A DNA stretch of 64,000 nt from Ariolimax columbianus (GCA_036924085.1 JAVGWX010000004.1:44733293-44797292); one strand, 5' to 3'. Positions 21,492-33,125 are shown, counted from the first letter of the stretch. The notes: generated by a model from the sequence alone, not told the origin. A program made the numbers and translations.

Positions 21492-21503
21492 GGATCGGGG
21501 TGC
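21492..21503. repeat. Candidate target-site duplication at the 5' end of the rDNA-retrotransposon unit
   Basis: GGATCGGGGTGC, 11/12 identical to 14,098-14,109. Confidence 0.6.
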
Positions 21504-21631
21504 AACCAGACTCATCTTTGCATCTCAAAATTCGAAACTATGCTGAAATGAAGAGACACGCACATACAACCTTACAACCAGTCTTGAACTGATCAACTAG
21601 ATGATGAGATAATTTAAATTATTTGTATGTA

Positions 21632-21637
<6 letters not shown>

Positions 21638-21711
<74 letters not shown>
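21638..21711. repeat. (AT)n microsatellite
   Basis: About 74 bp of TA repeat. Confidence 0.95.
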
Positions 21712-21714
<3 letters not shown>

Positions 21715-22090
21715 CTTCGGCCTTATTTGCCGAATGTTCATTTATCTTCCCATTTCGTCTCGTGCCCTGTGGGCTTATGGGTTTCAATCAAGCACGTATC
21801 TGGTCAGCATGTAATTTCGTACTTGAGGGAGTATCACATGCATCTTTACTTTCTCTTAACAATCTCCTGCTGTATTTGTTATTGTCGTTTATAGGCAGAA
21901 GATATGTTTGTTGTTATATTCAGCCATTGTTTCGGTCCGTCGTAGTTTAAAGCGATTCTTGGTTGCACATTTTGGGGGCGGGGCTCACCTTCCCTCTGTG
22001 ATCCATATTTCCCAGCCTATCCGCACATATTCAGACTGTTCACATGGTCGCTACTTGGAGGTAGAACATTGACGTGTGAAGCTCTTTTTC
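21712..22090. other. No gene recognised
   Basis: Frames here are extensions of the AT repeat. No motif seen. Confidence 0.45.
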
Positions 22091-22092
22091 CT

Positions 22093-23742
22093 TGACACTA
22101 CCACATGCATTCAGCTATAAGGCGTTATCCCTGACACAAGCAGAAAGATGTAAGGCGCTATTCCTGACACAAGCAGTCAGCTATAAGGCGCTAATCCTCA
22201 CACAAGCTATCAGCTATGTGTCGCTAGTCCTAACACTAGCTATCAGCTATAAGTCGCTAACCCTAACACAAGCTATCAGCTTTAAGTCGCTAACCCTAAC
22301 ACAAGCTGTCAGCTATGAGTCGCTAACCCTAATACAAGCTGTCAGCTATGGGTCGCTAGCCCTAACACAAGCTGTCAAGCTATGAGTCGCTAACCCTAAC
22401 ACAAGCTGTTAGCTATGGGTCGCTAACCCTAACACTAGCTGTCAGCTATGAGTCGCTAACCCTAATACAAGCCGTCAGCGCGTCGCTAACCCTAACACTA
22501 GCTGTAAGCTATGAGTCGCTAACCCCAATACAAGCTGTCAGCGCGTCGCTAACCCTAACACAAGCTGTCAGCTATAAGTCGCTAGCCCTATCACAAGCTG
22601 TCAGCTATGGGTCGCTAGCCCTAACACAAGCTGTCAGCTGAGTCGCTAACCCTAAAACAAGCTGTCAGCTATGATTCGCTAACCCTAACACAAGCTGTCA
22701 GCTATGAGACGCTAGCCCTAACACAAGCTGTTAGCTATGCATCGCTAACCTTAACACAAGCTGTCAGCTATGGGTCGCTAACCCTAACACACGCTGTCAT
22801 CTATGAGTGGCTAACCTTGACACAAGTTGTCAGCTATAAGTCGCTAACCCTAACACAAGCTGTCAGCTATGAGTCGCTAACCCTAACACAAGCTGTCAGC
22901 TATGAGTCGCTAACCCTAACACACGCAGTCAGCTATGAGTCGCTAACCCTAACACAAGCTGTCAGCTATGGGTCGCTAGCCCTAACACAAGCTGTCACCT
23001 ATGAGTGGATAACCTTGACACAAGATGTCAGCTATAAGTCGCTAACCCTGACACAAGCTGTCAGCTATGAGTCGCTAACCCTAACACAAGCTGTCAGCTA
23101 TGCATCGCTAACCCTAACACAAGCTGTCAGCTATGGGTCTCTAACCCTAATACACGCTGTCATCTATGAGTGGCTAACCTTGACACAAGCTGTCAGCTAT
23201 AAGTCGCTAACCCTGACACAAGCTGTCAGCTGCGAGTCGCTAACCCTAACACAAACTGTCAGCTCTGCATCGCTAGCCCTACCACAAGCTGTCAGCTATG
23301 GGTCGCTAACCCTAACACAAGCTGTCAGATATGCGTCGCTAACCGTAAGACAAGCTGTCAGCTATAAGTCGCTAGCCCTATCACAAGCTGTCAGCTATAA
23401 GTCGCTAGCCCTATCACAAGCTGTCAGCTATGGGTCGCTAACCCTAACACACGCTGTCATCTATGAGTGGCTAACCTTGACACAAGCTGTCAGCTATAAG
23501 TCGCTAACCCTAACACAAGCTGTCAGCTATGAGTCGCTAACCCTAACACACGCAGTCAGCTATGAGTCGCTAACCCTAACACAAGCTGTCAGCTATTGGT
23601 CGCTAGCCCTAACACAAGCTGTCAGCTATGAGTGGCTAACCTTGACACAAGCTGTCAGCTATAAGTCGCTAACTCTGACACAAGCTGTCAGCTATGAGTC
23701 GCTAACCCTAACACAAGCTGTCAGCTATGCGTCGCTAACTGC
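22093..23742 (+). repeat. 33-bp satellite with embedded telomere-like motif
   Basis: About 50 units of GTCGCTAACCCTAACACAAG + CTGTCAGCTATGA. Most contain CTAACCCTAA, i.e. more than one and a half metazoan CCCTAA telomere repeats. The 33-bp period is a multiple of 3, so an 11-residue motif (SLTLTQAVSYE) stays open for 322 codons (22,817-23,785). A marker variant CTATGAGTGG recurs at 22,801, 22,999, 23,164, 23,461 and 23,626, always at multiples of 33, which indicates block duplication. The first ~300 bp are the most diverged. Confidence 0.95.
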
Positions 23743-24870
23743 TATCTTCTCGATCACTGCGTCGTCTGTCCCATTTGTAATTTGAGATATGCGATTTTGA
23801 TGACGGCCAACAGGCTTGATGTAATACTCCAAATGATATGCCAAGCTGCCGAGCAACACTGATGACTAGATTTACCTGATGTTAAACGGCGTTCATAATT
23901 TCCGGAAAAGAACGATTATGAGCTCCACATAAAGGGTAGAGAGATTAAAGAAAACATGACATCGTTAATCATAGATGAAACTAGGGATAGAGATATTAAT
24001 TTATCATTATGCAATATTAGCAAGGAAAGTGTATAAATCATCGGCGGTTGTGTTGTTTTCATCGCAGGCTAACTTTCATCTTTAGATTGTATGTATTTTA
24101 TTGCCAGTTTAGTATTATCATTTGCAATCTAGTTATCATAAAGCGACTACTGAGCCATGATTTCATTAGCTCTCTAATTCTTTTTTCCAAACTAACCTCA
24201 TGTATTCAACATTTGTGCCTTTTCACGCGAACCATTTATCGTTAGAAGACGGTGGCATTTACGATCAGAATAATGGCAACAGAATATCTAGCCACACATT
24301 CCGCAGATCACTGTTATCGACAAATGGACCGAAGCTTCAAAGGGCACAAGCTTCCATTTTGTTTACCACGCATGCCAAGACTCACAAATGCCTTCCTGCT
24401 TCCTGTTGTCTACTAAAACACTTCCGCTTGATTCCAATCACAAATGTGAGATTGTTTCCCGTTTCTATTCACATCCGTTTCCTTTAGTTCTTTCTTCTAC
24501 TTCTTTTCGTATATGTTCTTTGAAGTATTCCAAGTCTGTTATGCTGCCCACAGAGTAAGAAAAAATACAAACTGACTCTTCTTTGTTTTGAACACCTGCA
24601 TTTCAAACTGTATGCATTTAATAAATAAAGCCTTTATTTTTCTTTGTCGTCACAAATTTATTCTACTTTTCTTATACAAGAAAACTATTGTATAGTTTTC
24701 GTCTGCCGTTTGTAAATTTATTCGATCTATATTTTCGTTTTGCTCTGTTTCACTCAAAATGGATGAACTAAGTATACCACTGCTTCTCCTCTTAATCGCT
24801 GTCCTGTAATTCATTTATATGTTTTGTAGACAACCAGCCTTAACCTGTTTCGTAGTTTTGAAATGACAAA
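23743..24870. other. No gene recognised
   Basis: AT-rich spacer. Short frames at 24,048-24,487 show no domain. Confidence 0.45.
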
Positions 24871-24874
24871 TGTC

Positions 24875-25480
24875 TTCTGATGGAAAGAGATAAATCTAAA
24901 TAGAGAGGGAATATGTTTGACAGAAAAGAGAGAAAACCTAAATAGAGAGAGAATATGTTTGACAGAAAGAGATAAAAGCTAAATAGAGAGGGAATATGTT
25001 TCACAGAAAGAGAGAAAACCTAAATAGAGAGGGAATATGTTTCACAGAAAGAGAGAAAACCTAAATAGAGAGGGAATATGTTTCACAGAAAGATAGAAAA
25101 CCTAAATATAATGGGAATATGTTTGACAGAAAGATAGAAAAAAACCTAAATAGAGAGGGAATATGTTTGACAGAAAGAGTTAGAAAGAAAGTTAGAGTGT
25201 ATGTGATACATACGACAGTAGGAGAGAAAACGAAAGAAGAGTTGGTTTATGTCTGACAGAAAAAGAAAAGAAAGAGATAGTTAGAAAAAAGGGGGGGGGG
25301 GAGTCGGAAATTGTCTTACAGAAGGGGAGAATAGGTAAGAAGAGTTAGGTATTTGTCTGACAGATAGGGAGAGAAAGTTAGAGGAGGGAATGTATCTGAT
25401 AGAAAAGAAAAAAAGAGAAATAGTGAAGAAGAAAGAGACATGGAAAGAAGAAGCGTTAGCATGACGCAGAATGAGAATGA
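24875..25480 (+). repeat. 41-bp purine-rich minisatellite grading into GA-rich DNA
   Basis: Units of AAACCTAAATAGAGAGGGAA + TATGTTT(C/G)ACAGAAAGAGAG; TAAATAGAG at 25,021 and 25,062 gives 41 bp. Decayed related units (GTCTGACAGA) and (GA)-rich DNA continue to about 25,480. Confidence 0.85.
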
Positions 25481-25499
25481 TAGTTCCCAAAGTTTTGTG

Positions 25500-25785
25500 T
25501 TTTTTCCGTTCTTGGAAAACTTGGAGTCCTGCATGTTAATGTATGTTGCCAGGTAACCGAATTTAACAACTTCCTGCGGCTTACTAGGTTTGGGGGAAGG
25601 TACAAATAATTTTGGGTGGATTTTTAACGTGCTGGACAGGAGTCCGTTCTCACTACCCAAAGATCAGGGCAATTTTTACCAGAAGATCCACGTTAAAAAA
25701 TCACTGTCTCCACTATGATTCGAACCTGCCACCTCCGGCACTCGAGGCGGACATCTTGCCTCGAGACCACTGAGGCCGTTCGATG
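25500..25785 (-). mobile_element. tRNA-derived SINE
   Basis: The minus strand from 25,785 begins GGCCTCAGTGGTCTCGAGGC (A-box-like) and has a perfect B box, GGTTCGAATC, 50-60 nt later. A non-tRNA body follows (TTTTTTAACGTGGATCTTC, GCACGTTAAAAATCCACCC). This is the classic Pol III SINE layout. The 3' end is not certain. Confidence 0.7.
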
Positions 25786-26383
25786 CATTACAATAATAAC
25801 AGTATGTACACATGTACATGTATTCGTACACGTGCACTTGTATGCCATCATGAGTGCGTCTGAACGTCCACAAAAACTGTCTACTATAATATGTGAGGTC
25901 TACGTTTGTCTTTCACAGTAATGTAACCTGCTTCACGCATTAGTCCGACACTCTCCAGTCTACCCAATGCTAAATGGCTACCTAACTTCCTAGATATTAC
26001 AATGTAAACGATTAACGCAAACAGCCACCCACTCTGCAAATTTATAGATGTTGTACAATCAATATAATTGACACATCACCGCTGTTGGCAGTCTCTATAT
26101 AATGTACTGACCTCTTTAGATGCGCACGTGTTTATGAAGACGTCACACGTATTTAGCATTATCAGTTAATTTTTATTTTGGTGTTCTATACATACTTTAT
26201 GGCTTCAGTTATGATGTGAATGTAAGAGTCTATTCCTATACCTATAGCCTGCCCGATGCCCAACGCTGCTTCGTCGCCTTTGTTGCGATTTACACGGTAG
26301 GTTGCAGTCTTAAAGTTCCTTGCTCTGCTTTCGGACCTCAAAAACACACGTGTATACACACACATGCACACACTCGTGCAATC
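25786..26383. other. No gene recognised
   Basis: Contains short CA-rich stretches near 26,343-26,375. No domain-bearing frame. Confidence 0.4.
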
Positions 26384-26790
26384 AAATACACATGCACTGA
26401 CCAAATGGGAAACAGAACATATTGGCTACACAAAAAACGATGCCTTTTACCAGTTGAACAGAAGAGAGCAGGTTGTGGTCTTCAGACTTCGCACTGGCCA
26501 CAATAGACTAAGGTTCCACCTATTCAATAAATTGAGGATAGGTGGCACTGACGAATGCATGTGCGGTACTGGGAAAATGACCGCTGAACATCTGCTGCAA
26601 AACTGCCCGCCATACGAGGATCAGAGAAAGCAGATGTGGCCATCACCAGTGGCAACACTAGACAAGCTCTATGGCAGTGTCAACAGCCTCAGGATGACCG
26701 CTGCTTTTTTCGAAAAAATAAAGGTTGACGTCTGACAGCGTACGAAGAAGAAGAAGAAGAAGAAGAAGAAGAAAAAAAATACACATGCAC
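26384..26790 (+). mobile_element. Ingi/I-like 3' fragment (copy B) with 14-bp TSD
   Basis: The element spans 26,398-26,776. AAATACACATGCAC is present at 26,384-26,397 and exactly repeated at 26,777-26,790. The frame encodes the C-terminal ~110 residues (TKWETEH, YQLNRREQVVVFRLRTGHNR, CMCGTGKMTAEHLLQNC, LRMTAAFFEKIKVDV) uninterrupted to its stop. It then has GACAGCGTACGAAG and (GAA)n. It is severely 5'-truncated; RT and most of RNase H are absent. Confidence 0.9.
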
Positions 26791-26884
26791 AACCACGCAC
26801 ATACACACATATGCACACATTCAAATAGCAGTCTCCCTATTAGGGACACAACCACCGTTTAAATAATCTAAATAGCTTTACAAT

Positions 26885-27060
26885 GCTGGTAGATCTGGCT
26901 ACAAAGCAAGGGGGTGGTCGGTGCACAGGTGGATAGATGACATTAGAGTGATTGTGCGGAGACACGGGCTAACATTAACCGACGTAACGCACTTGGCGCA
27001 GGATAGACGACTTAAGCTCGCCACAACGTTTAACGACACTAGTCGAAAGAAAATTAACTA
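26885..27060 (+). pseudogene. LINE RT extreme C-terminus relic
   Basis: Translation gives WSVHRWIDDIRVIVRRHGLT then THLAQDRRLKLA. This is the RW-x-DDIR...LAQDR motif that ends many animal LINE polyproteins. No upstream domain is attached. Confidence 0.6.
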
Positions 27061-27061
27061 G

Positions 27062-27830
27062 CTAACATCTTTACGTACTTGAAAGTACTACGTCTCATGA
27101 TATTCACATAGATCATGAGGTGAATACAAGATTAGCAAAGGCAAGAGCAGCATTTGGTAGGCCTCATAGAAATGGTCTACACTGCAGTTGTTCTAATTAT
27201 ACCTACCCTCTTACATGCGTGTGAGACCTGAACCATCTATAGTCGTCATGTCGGGAAACTAAACCTCTTGCACGTGCAGTGCCTGTGGAAGCTACTGAGG
27301 ATTAGATGGCAGGACATGAGGCTTAATGCAGATGCGTTAGCGCGATCGGGGATAGCAAGTATGCACACCATGATATGTGCAGCACAGCTGATATTGGCTG
27401 GCAATATAGTGCGCATGTCGAATCAACGTCTACCAAAAGAGCTGTTCTATGGTGAACTGCAAAATGACAAGACAACAAGCGATGGACAACGAAACAGTAC
27501 AAGGACACACTTAAGAGATCACTTATCCAGTGCGGTATTAACCATGATGACTGGGAAAGAATCGCCACTAATCATACAGACTGGCGCAGAACTACCGTGG
27601 TGGGTGTTTAGAGATATGATGCATCAAGAATAGATGAGGGTATCAAGAAACGATTACTCCGCAAGTCTGCTCAGATCAACCCTTTCTCAACCACGGTGGA
27701 AATGGATGTCTTTTTCTCTTGTACTAAGGGCAACAGACAATGCAGGGCTCTGATTGGCTTATTTAGCCATCTCTGAACTTATGCGAACAGTGAATGTTAA
27801 CAAAGTGGTCCTCGTCTATTACAGTGGTCG
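27062..27830 (+). pseudogene. LINE RT C-terminal relic with zinc-finger tail
   Basis: Joined conceptually over several lesions: FTYLxSTTSHDIHIDHEVNT, RLAKARAAFGR, KLNLLHVQCLWKLLRIRWQD, then a 121-codon open frame (27,268-27,633: SGIASMHTMICAAQLILAG, RLPKELFYGELQ). It ends with FSCTKGNRQCRALIGLFSHL, a decayed C2H2 finger. The order thumb, DNA-binding region and finger matches the relic at 29,530. The RT active site and endonuclease are absent. Confidence 0.7.
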
Positions 27831-28140
27831 ATCATCCTTGAGGACTGAATTCACAACACAGAAACCAGGTTACGAACCACCTTCAATGACGTCGCAAATA
27901 CTGCATTAAAAACATTGTGAATTGACCTCGTGAGATACCTATTTCTGACATAAGATGACCACTGCATATGACGGCTTAATGGCGCTGCAAGTTGTATGTT
28001 CCATTACGAAACCACCAATGAGATGAAGATTTGCATGAGTTAAGCTCTTGGTCCAACATAGTACTACAAGGCAATGGCCAAAATGAGTTTAAACAACATG
28101 TGTCTACTTACCATCAAACATTTGTAATATCTGACTGATT
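27831..28140. other. No gene recognised
   Basis: No motif or tandem structure. Confidence 0.4.
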
Positions 28141-28149
28141 ACCAGCATT

Positions 28150-28265
28150 ATATATATATATATATATTTATATATATGTATGTGTGTGTGTGTGTGTGTG
28201 TGTGCGTGCGTGCGCGCTGGCGTACGTGCGCGTGCGTGCGTACGCGCGCGCGTCTGCGTGTGTAT
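28150..28265 (+). repeat. (TA)n-(TG)n-(CG)-rich microsatellite
   Basis: Alternating purine-pyrimidine throughout: TATATA, then TGTGTG, then GCGTGCGTACGCGCGCG. This composition can adopt Z-DNA. Confidence 0.9.
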
Positions 28266-28509
28266 TTATTTGTATTTATCGATTAGGAGAAAAAATGTGA
28301 CAGTCTCGAAACCAATGTTGTAGTAAATGAAACCAGATCATCTCTGGAACCTATATCAAACTGATTTTGATACCAACAAAGACTGCAATACAACCATCAC
28401 GCTATAATACCGTAGTGTATATACTACTTTAACTTTATTAACTCAATGCTCCAAGAGCTTAGAGACACCACTGTAAAATAAGTCTTTTAGTTCCTTGGGA
28501 AATCTATTA

Positions 28510-28765
28510 TTTGTAGATGCGTATTGTGAAGCTTGCGGAAAACAGATGCTGAGAAACTCCGATTCACTCATAGAAAAATGGAACGGCGCGTACTAAAAAT
28601 ATTGACACGGGATAAGATCCAAACCAAGACATTCTACATCAAACTTTATTTCGCGGTATTATTGAAGCAGCAATATAACGCAACCATCGCTGGGCAGGAC
28701 ATGTAATACGCATGTCTAATAACAATTGGACATATAGAACATGCGTAAAACCATGTTTTGATGGT
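28510..28765 (+). pseudogene. LINE RT C-terminal relic
   Basis: Translation gives AEKLRFTHRKMERRVLKILT, RDKIQTKTF and NHRWAGHVIRMSNNNW. These correspond to the K-x-x-x-Q-R-x-M-E-R and RWAGHV-x-R blocks of LINE polyproteins. Multiple frameshifts. Confidence 0.65.
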
Positions 28766-29525
28766 CTTATCATGTACATGTCCCCGGGGCCTCTCACCTC
28801 TGCGATATATATATACATATATGTGTGTATGTATGTATGTATATATTATATATATTCAGGTTTGATGGCGTACTTGCTAGCTTTATTCACTCTTTATGAA
28901 CATAGATTAATGTTTTTTCTTAATTATTCACATTTAGCGATTAATTTATTTCCCTGACAAAATATTTTCTTTAGCGTCAAGGACAGTTAATTCCTCGAAA
29001 CATTAATTTAAGTTCTGAAGCAAAAAAATCTAGTTGTACGTGTAATAGTGCGTGTGGTATTTGGGATAGGCGTAGACAGCCTGCGTGTGGGTTAATGGGA
29101 GACAAACGGAATGTGATCTGATGGGAAACAATTTAGTTTTTTCGTGGAATGCAAAAGTAAATAGAATCGAAATCGTACCGGACAACTTGTGACAAGAAAG
29201 GGCTATAATAATATAAAACAAGCAATGAAATGTGTGTATCTAATGGACACGCATAAAAATTGTAGGCGTTTCATTAAAAACAAGTAAAACAATGATTAGG
29301 ATTTAATAGAAATATCTGAGTTAGGCGATGTAGAAAAAGGGGTGAGCGGAGTTGTTGATAACAACATAAATAACTACAGTGGGTAATTTTATTACTGTTC
29401 CATACTAGCTTTATAGACTTGTGAAACAAACAGAAAGTTTGAATAGTTAGAAAGTAATTAGAATCAATTTAGCAAATATAATTTATACAGTAAATTTAAT
29501 ATATACAGTAAATGTAATGTATGTA
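28766..29525. other. No gene recognised
   Basis: Short (TA)/(TG) run at 28,803-28,855; otherwise AT-rich unique DNA. Confidence 0.4.
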
Positions 29526-29529
29526 ACCA

Positions 29530-30115
29530 ACCATCCTTCTATACGCATGCGAAACATGGATAGTCTATAACAGGCATGTCAGGAAACTTAATCCTTTCTA
29601 TGTAAACTGTCTCCGCAGACTGCTTCAGGATCGGACGGCATGACAGCGTGCCCAGCTCAGAAGTCCTTAGCAGGACTAGACTCTCTGGCATACATACGCT
29701 GCTACAGAGAGCCCAGATCAGATGGACAGGGCATATTGTTGTCTTTTCAAATGAGCGCTTCCCTAAACAACTGGTGTACGGTGAGCTCATGACAGGACAG
29801 TGCTCGCAGGGGGGACAAAATAAACGATACAAAGACACTCTAAGAGTTTCTTTGAAAAGTTTCTCCATTGATGTTGCTGACTGGAATCTGCTTGCTCTGA
29901 ACCGCTCAGTCTGGCACACTGCCGTCACATGTAGGTCTTGCACCGCTGAGCAGAGGACCATAACGGAGGCGCAGAAAAAGCGAGCTTCACGAAAGGCAAG
30001 AATGCAAGACTACCCATCTAAAAACGTTGTTCACTCGTGGCCTACGTGCGGTATAGTTTGTCACGCTCAGATCGGACTGTACAGTTATATGCAATCACTT
30101 CTGAATAAACATGTA
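29530..30115 (+). pseudogene. LINE RT C-terminal relic with zinc-finger tail
   Basis: [20 protein letters not shown] then [15 protein letters not shown], with a frameshift near 29,640. A 156-codon open frame follows (29,648-30,118): RTRLSGIHTLLQRAQIRWTG, RFPKQLVYGELMTG, RYKDTLRVSLKSF. It ends in HSWPTCGIVCHAQIGLYSYM, a C2H2-like finger with the last His altered. Same family as 27,062-27,830 but better preserved. Confidence 0.75.
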
Positions 30116-30364
30116 TGACACTATCACCATCTTTGCCTGCGATAGGCAACTAACTAATGTATACAGTAATATAATATATACAGTAAATATAGTATATACA
30201 GTAAATGGAATGTTTACATTTTCTGGACCAACATATATTTATAGTTCGTAGTTGCAATAGGTGAGCGACAGATACAATACACTGATGGTGACACATTTTA
30301 CGGGGTGTCTTGTGGATACAGCGGCTTATAACTTTCCAAGAGAACACTAAGGTTAATAACCGTT

Positions 30365-31130
30365 CATACGCGCGCGCGCACACACACACACACACTCACA
30401 CACACAGACACATGCACGCACGCACGCTCGTTCGCATGCTTGCTCACACGCTCGCTCACACTCGCTCTTACACATTCACTCACTCACTCACACTCTCACT
30501 CACTCAATCACTCACTCACACACTCAATTACTCACACACTCACACATTCACTTACTCAATCACTCACTCACACACTCAATCACTCACACACTCACACATT
30601 TCTCACACTCACACACACACACTCACACACACTCACACACACACACTCAGACACTCACACACACGCACACACACACACGCACACACACACACACTCACAC
30701 ACACACTCACACACATACACACTCACACACACACTCACATACTCACACTCACACTCACATTCACACTCTCACACACACACACTCACACACATACACATTC
30801 ACACACACACACACACTCACTCACATACACACACTCACACTCACATTCACACACTCACACACACACTCACACACAAACGCTCCCATTCACACACACACTC
30901 ACGCACTCACACACACACTTACACACTCACACACACACACACTCACACACACACACACTCACACACACACACACTCACACACTCACACAAAGACTCACAT
31001 ACACACACTCACACACGTTCACACACTCACACACTCATACACACTCACACACTCACACACACTCACACACACTCTCACACACACACTCACACACACACAC
31101 ACTCACACACACACTCACAAACACACACAT
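30365..31130 (+). repeat. Long (CA)n/(CACACT)n/(CACTCA)n microsatellite
   Basis: About 765 bp of irregular CA, CACACT and CACTCA motifs. Two overlapping 250-280-codon frames (HTHTHS) are products of repeat composition. Confidence 0.95.
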
Positions 31131-31147
31131 GTATTCATCCCTTCTAT

Positions 31148-31330
31148 GATTTACTAGTTCAGCATTGTTGTTATTTGTCGTCCTGATGAAGGCCTATTGG
31201 TCGTAACGTAGGTTTTGTTTGTGTTCTCGTCTCGGTGCGGTATCTGAATATACCAATTTTTAAATTTTGATTTAATTTAATTTAAATCAACTTTAAACAT
31301 TTTTTTCTTCGTTTTTTTTTCTCACCAGTT
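31148..31330 (+). mobile_element. Penelope-like element 3' end fragment
   Basis: ACTAGTTCAGCATTGTTGTT, CCTGATGAAGGCCTATTGG and CGTCTCGGTGCGGTATCTGA match 7,395-7,560. It starts almost directly at the edge of the CA microsatellite and has no coding sequence. Confidence 0.8.
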
Positions 31331-31945
31331 TAATACAGATAGGCACACCTGTTCACACACACAATAAAAGGTGTCGAATTGATTTAAATCGGGGGCTCAA
31401 GTTTTCTTTGCTGTGCAGCCCATACGGCACTTAAAGATTCGTTGCTAAAATGTTATTCTTTAGAAAGAAAGATGATTGTGATTGTGTGTATGATTGAAGA
31501 TCCTTTGGACTGAAATAACCACCACAATGTAGGTCAATACATGGAAAGAGTCAAGAGGGCTGTAGTTTCCAATACTCCCATGCTTTATATCGGGAATGAT
31601 CCTTCCAACGTAAGGTTAAAGTTGACTGACAATTTCCAACGACACTATTTGGACTGGAATCAAAGAAATATATCCTTGTCTTGTCAGAACACTATTGGCG
31701 ACCTAGATGCATCATTTCTCTCCAACCCAACACCAGGGTTCCCCATGTAGATGAGTTCGAGAAGAACATAAAATGCTTCTGTAATACCCAACTTAAGCGT
31801 AGCTACAAATTAACTAAAGAACGGTCCAGATTAGATATTAGTTAACTTTTTTACTTATGGAGTGGAAATGCTTGGAATGCATATCAACTTTCTCTCTTCT
31901 CCCATCTCCGCCAATACCTATTCAATTTATTTTTTTTTCTGTCCA
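31331..31945. other. No gene recognised
   Basis: A 69-codon frame (31,541-31,750) is not recognised. No repeat structure. Confidence 0.4.
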
Positions 31946-31949
31946 GCTC

Positions 31950-32510
31950 ACTCTTTTCATCTGTCGCTAACATCACATCCCAAAAGCCTCCAAGTATTTC
32001 TCCTCTCCTTTATTTGAAGTTCATGTTTCAGAGCCATACATTGCCACCGTTCAAACATATGTATATACGATTCTTTTCCTTAGAGACATACTAATATCAT
32101 TGGATGTAAAAATTATTTGTTTCTCTCTAAGCACTTTCTTTGCCATTGTAATTGTATATCGTTTTTCTCTATAGAATCATGAATCTTCTGTTATAATCTG
32201 ACCAAGATATGGGCATTGGAATACCTGCTTGATGTCTTTCCCTTGTATTGTTACTGTTGCACTGGTTGGTTCTTTAGCTATGATCATTATATTGGTCTTT
32301 TCTATGTTCACTTTCATGTCATAGCTATCTATAGTGTTGCTAATTTCATTGAGCATGTTTTGTAGATCCTCCTCTGCCTCTGCTAAAATGGCTAAGTCTT
32401 CAGCGTATTTTATTGCCTCCAGTTGTTCGCACTTCACCTTTACCCATATATTGCATTTCGTCATTGCTTCAGCCATCGGAGTACGCATTGAACAGGCCAG
32501 GTTAAAGTAG
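31950..32510 (-). pseudogene. LINE reverse transcriptase relic
   Basis: The 103-codon frame at 32,177-32,488 reads AIKYAEDLAILAEAEEDLQN, MLNEISNTIDSYDMKVNIEK, VFQCPYLGQIITEDS. This is the RT catalytic YADD box (here YAED, second Asp to Glu or shifted), the following helix, and the 'YLG' block. Further decayed homology (FTSNDISMSLRKRI, FERWQCMALKHE) runs to about 31,950. Inactive. Confidence 0.75.
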
Positions 32511-33125
32511 GAATCATTGTTTTACTCCCTTTCTTATAGGTACCGCGTCTGTGGGCCCTTCTCTTAATGATATGATGGCCTTTTGGCTCTTTTTTGGCTC
32601 TTGCATAGGTTCTGGATCAGCCGGAGTATTGGCTCTTCAATGTCGGCATGTTTGAGGACCTTAAAAAATGTATTATGTAAGCAGTGTTCAAGCTACTTAT
32701 TTTGTGAGCTGGTTTGTTTTATTTTCCTATACATTAGGTCCGACCTTTTTTCCATTTTGTCGATTTCTCTGCAACCTTCCTCCACAACTCATCTCTTGCT
32801 TTCTTGCACTCTCTGTCTATTTCATTTTTTTATATTCTTTTCCATGAGATTGTCGTCTTGAGAACGAAAATGTGATCGTTTCCCATTTCCTCCCACACCC
32901 ACTCGCCTTGACCTCCAACTTTGCTAGCATTTTCTTGCTGACAGGGCAAGTGAGTGCCCTCTCTACTCATCCGTAGAGTTGTCCACTTATATTGGTGGAT
33001 AATCAGTCTCCAACTGCGTTTGCCGCATTTCATGGGTTGCCCATCCTCTACTTCGTGTAGGTGCAGTTTGGGAGATCCTTTTCATCGAGTTTGAGACGAA
33101 AATTTTGCATTTCTCAAGATTTTCC
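32511..33125. other. No gene recognised
   Basis: T-rich DNA. Weak LINE-like character cannot be supported. Confidence 0.35.

Noticed and set aside
22093..23742. Chromosome end (telomere)
   Set aside because: The unit is 33 bp with only a short telomere-like core, and unique DNA and other repeats continue on both sides.
22817..23785. 322-codon open frame (SLTLTQAVSYE repeats) as a repetitive protein gene
   Set aside because: The frame exists because the satellite period is 33 bp. There is no leader, signal peptide or non-repeat domain, and the start is arbitrary.
30310..31186. HTHTHS-rich frames of 248-279 codons
   Set aside because: Pure CA/CACT microsatellite translation.
31541..31750. 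69-codon frame as a small gene
   Set aside because: No family resemblance and no supporting context.
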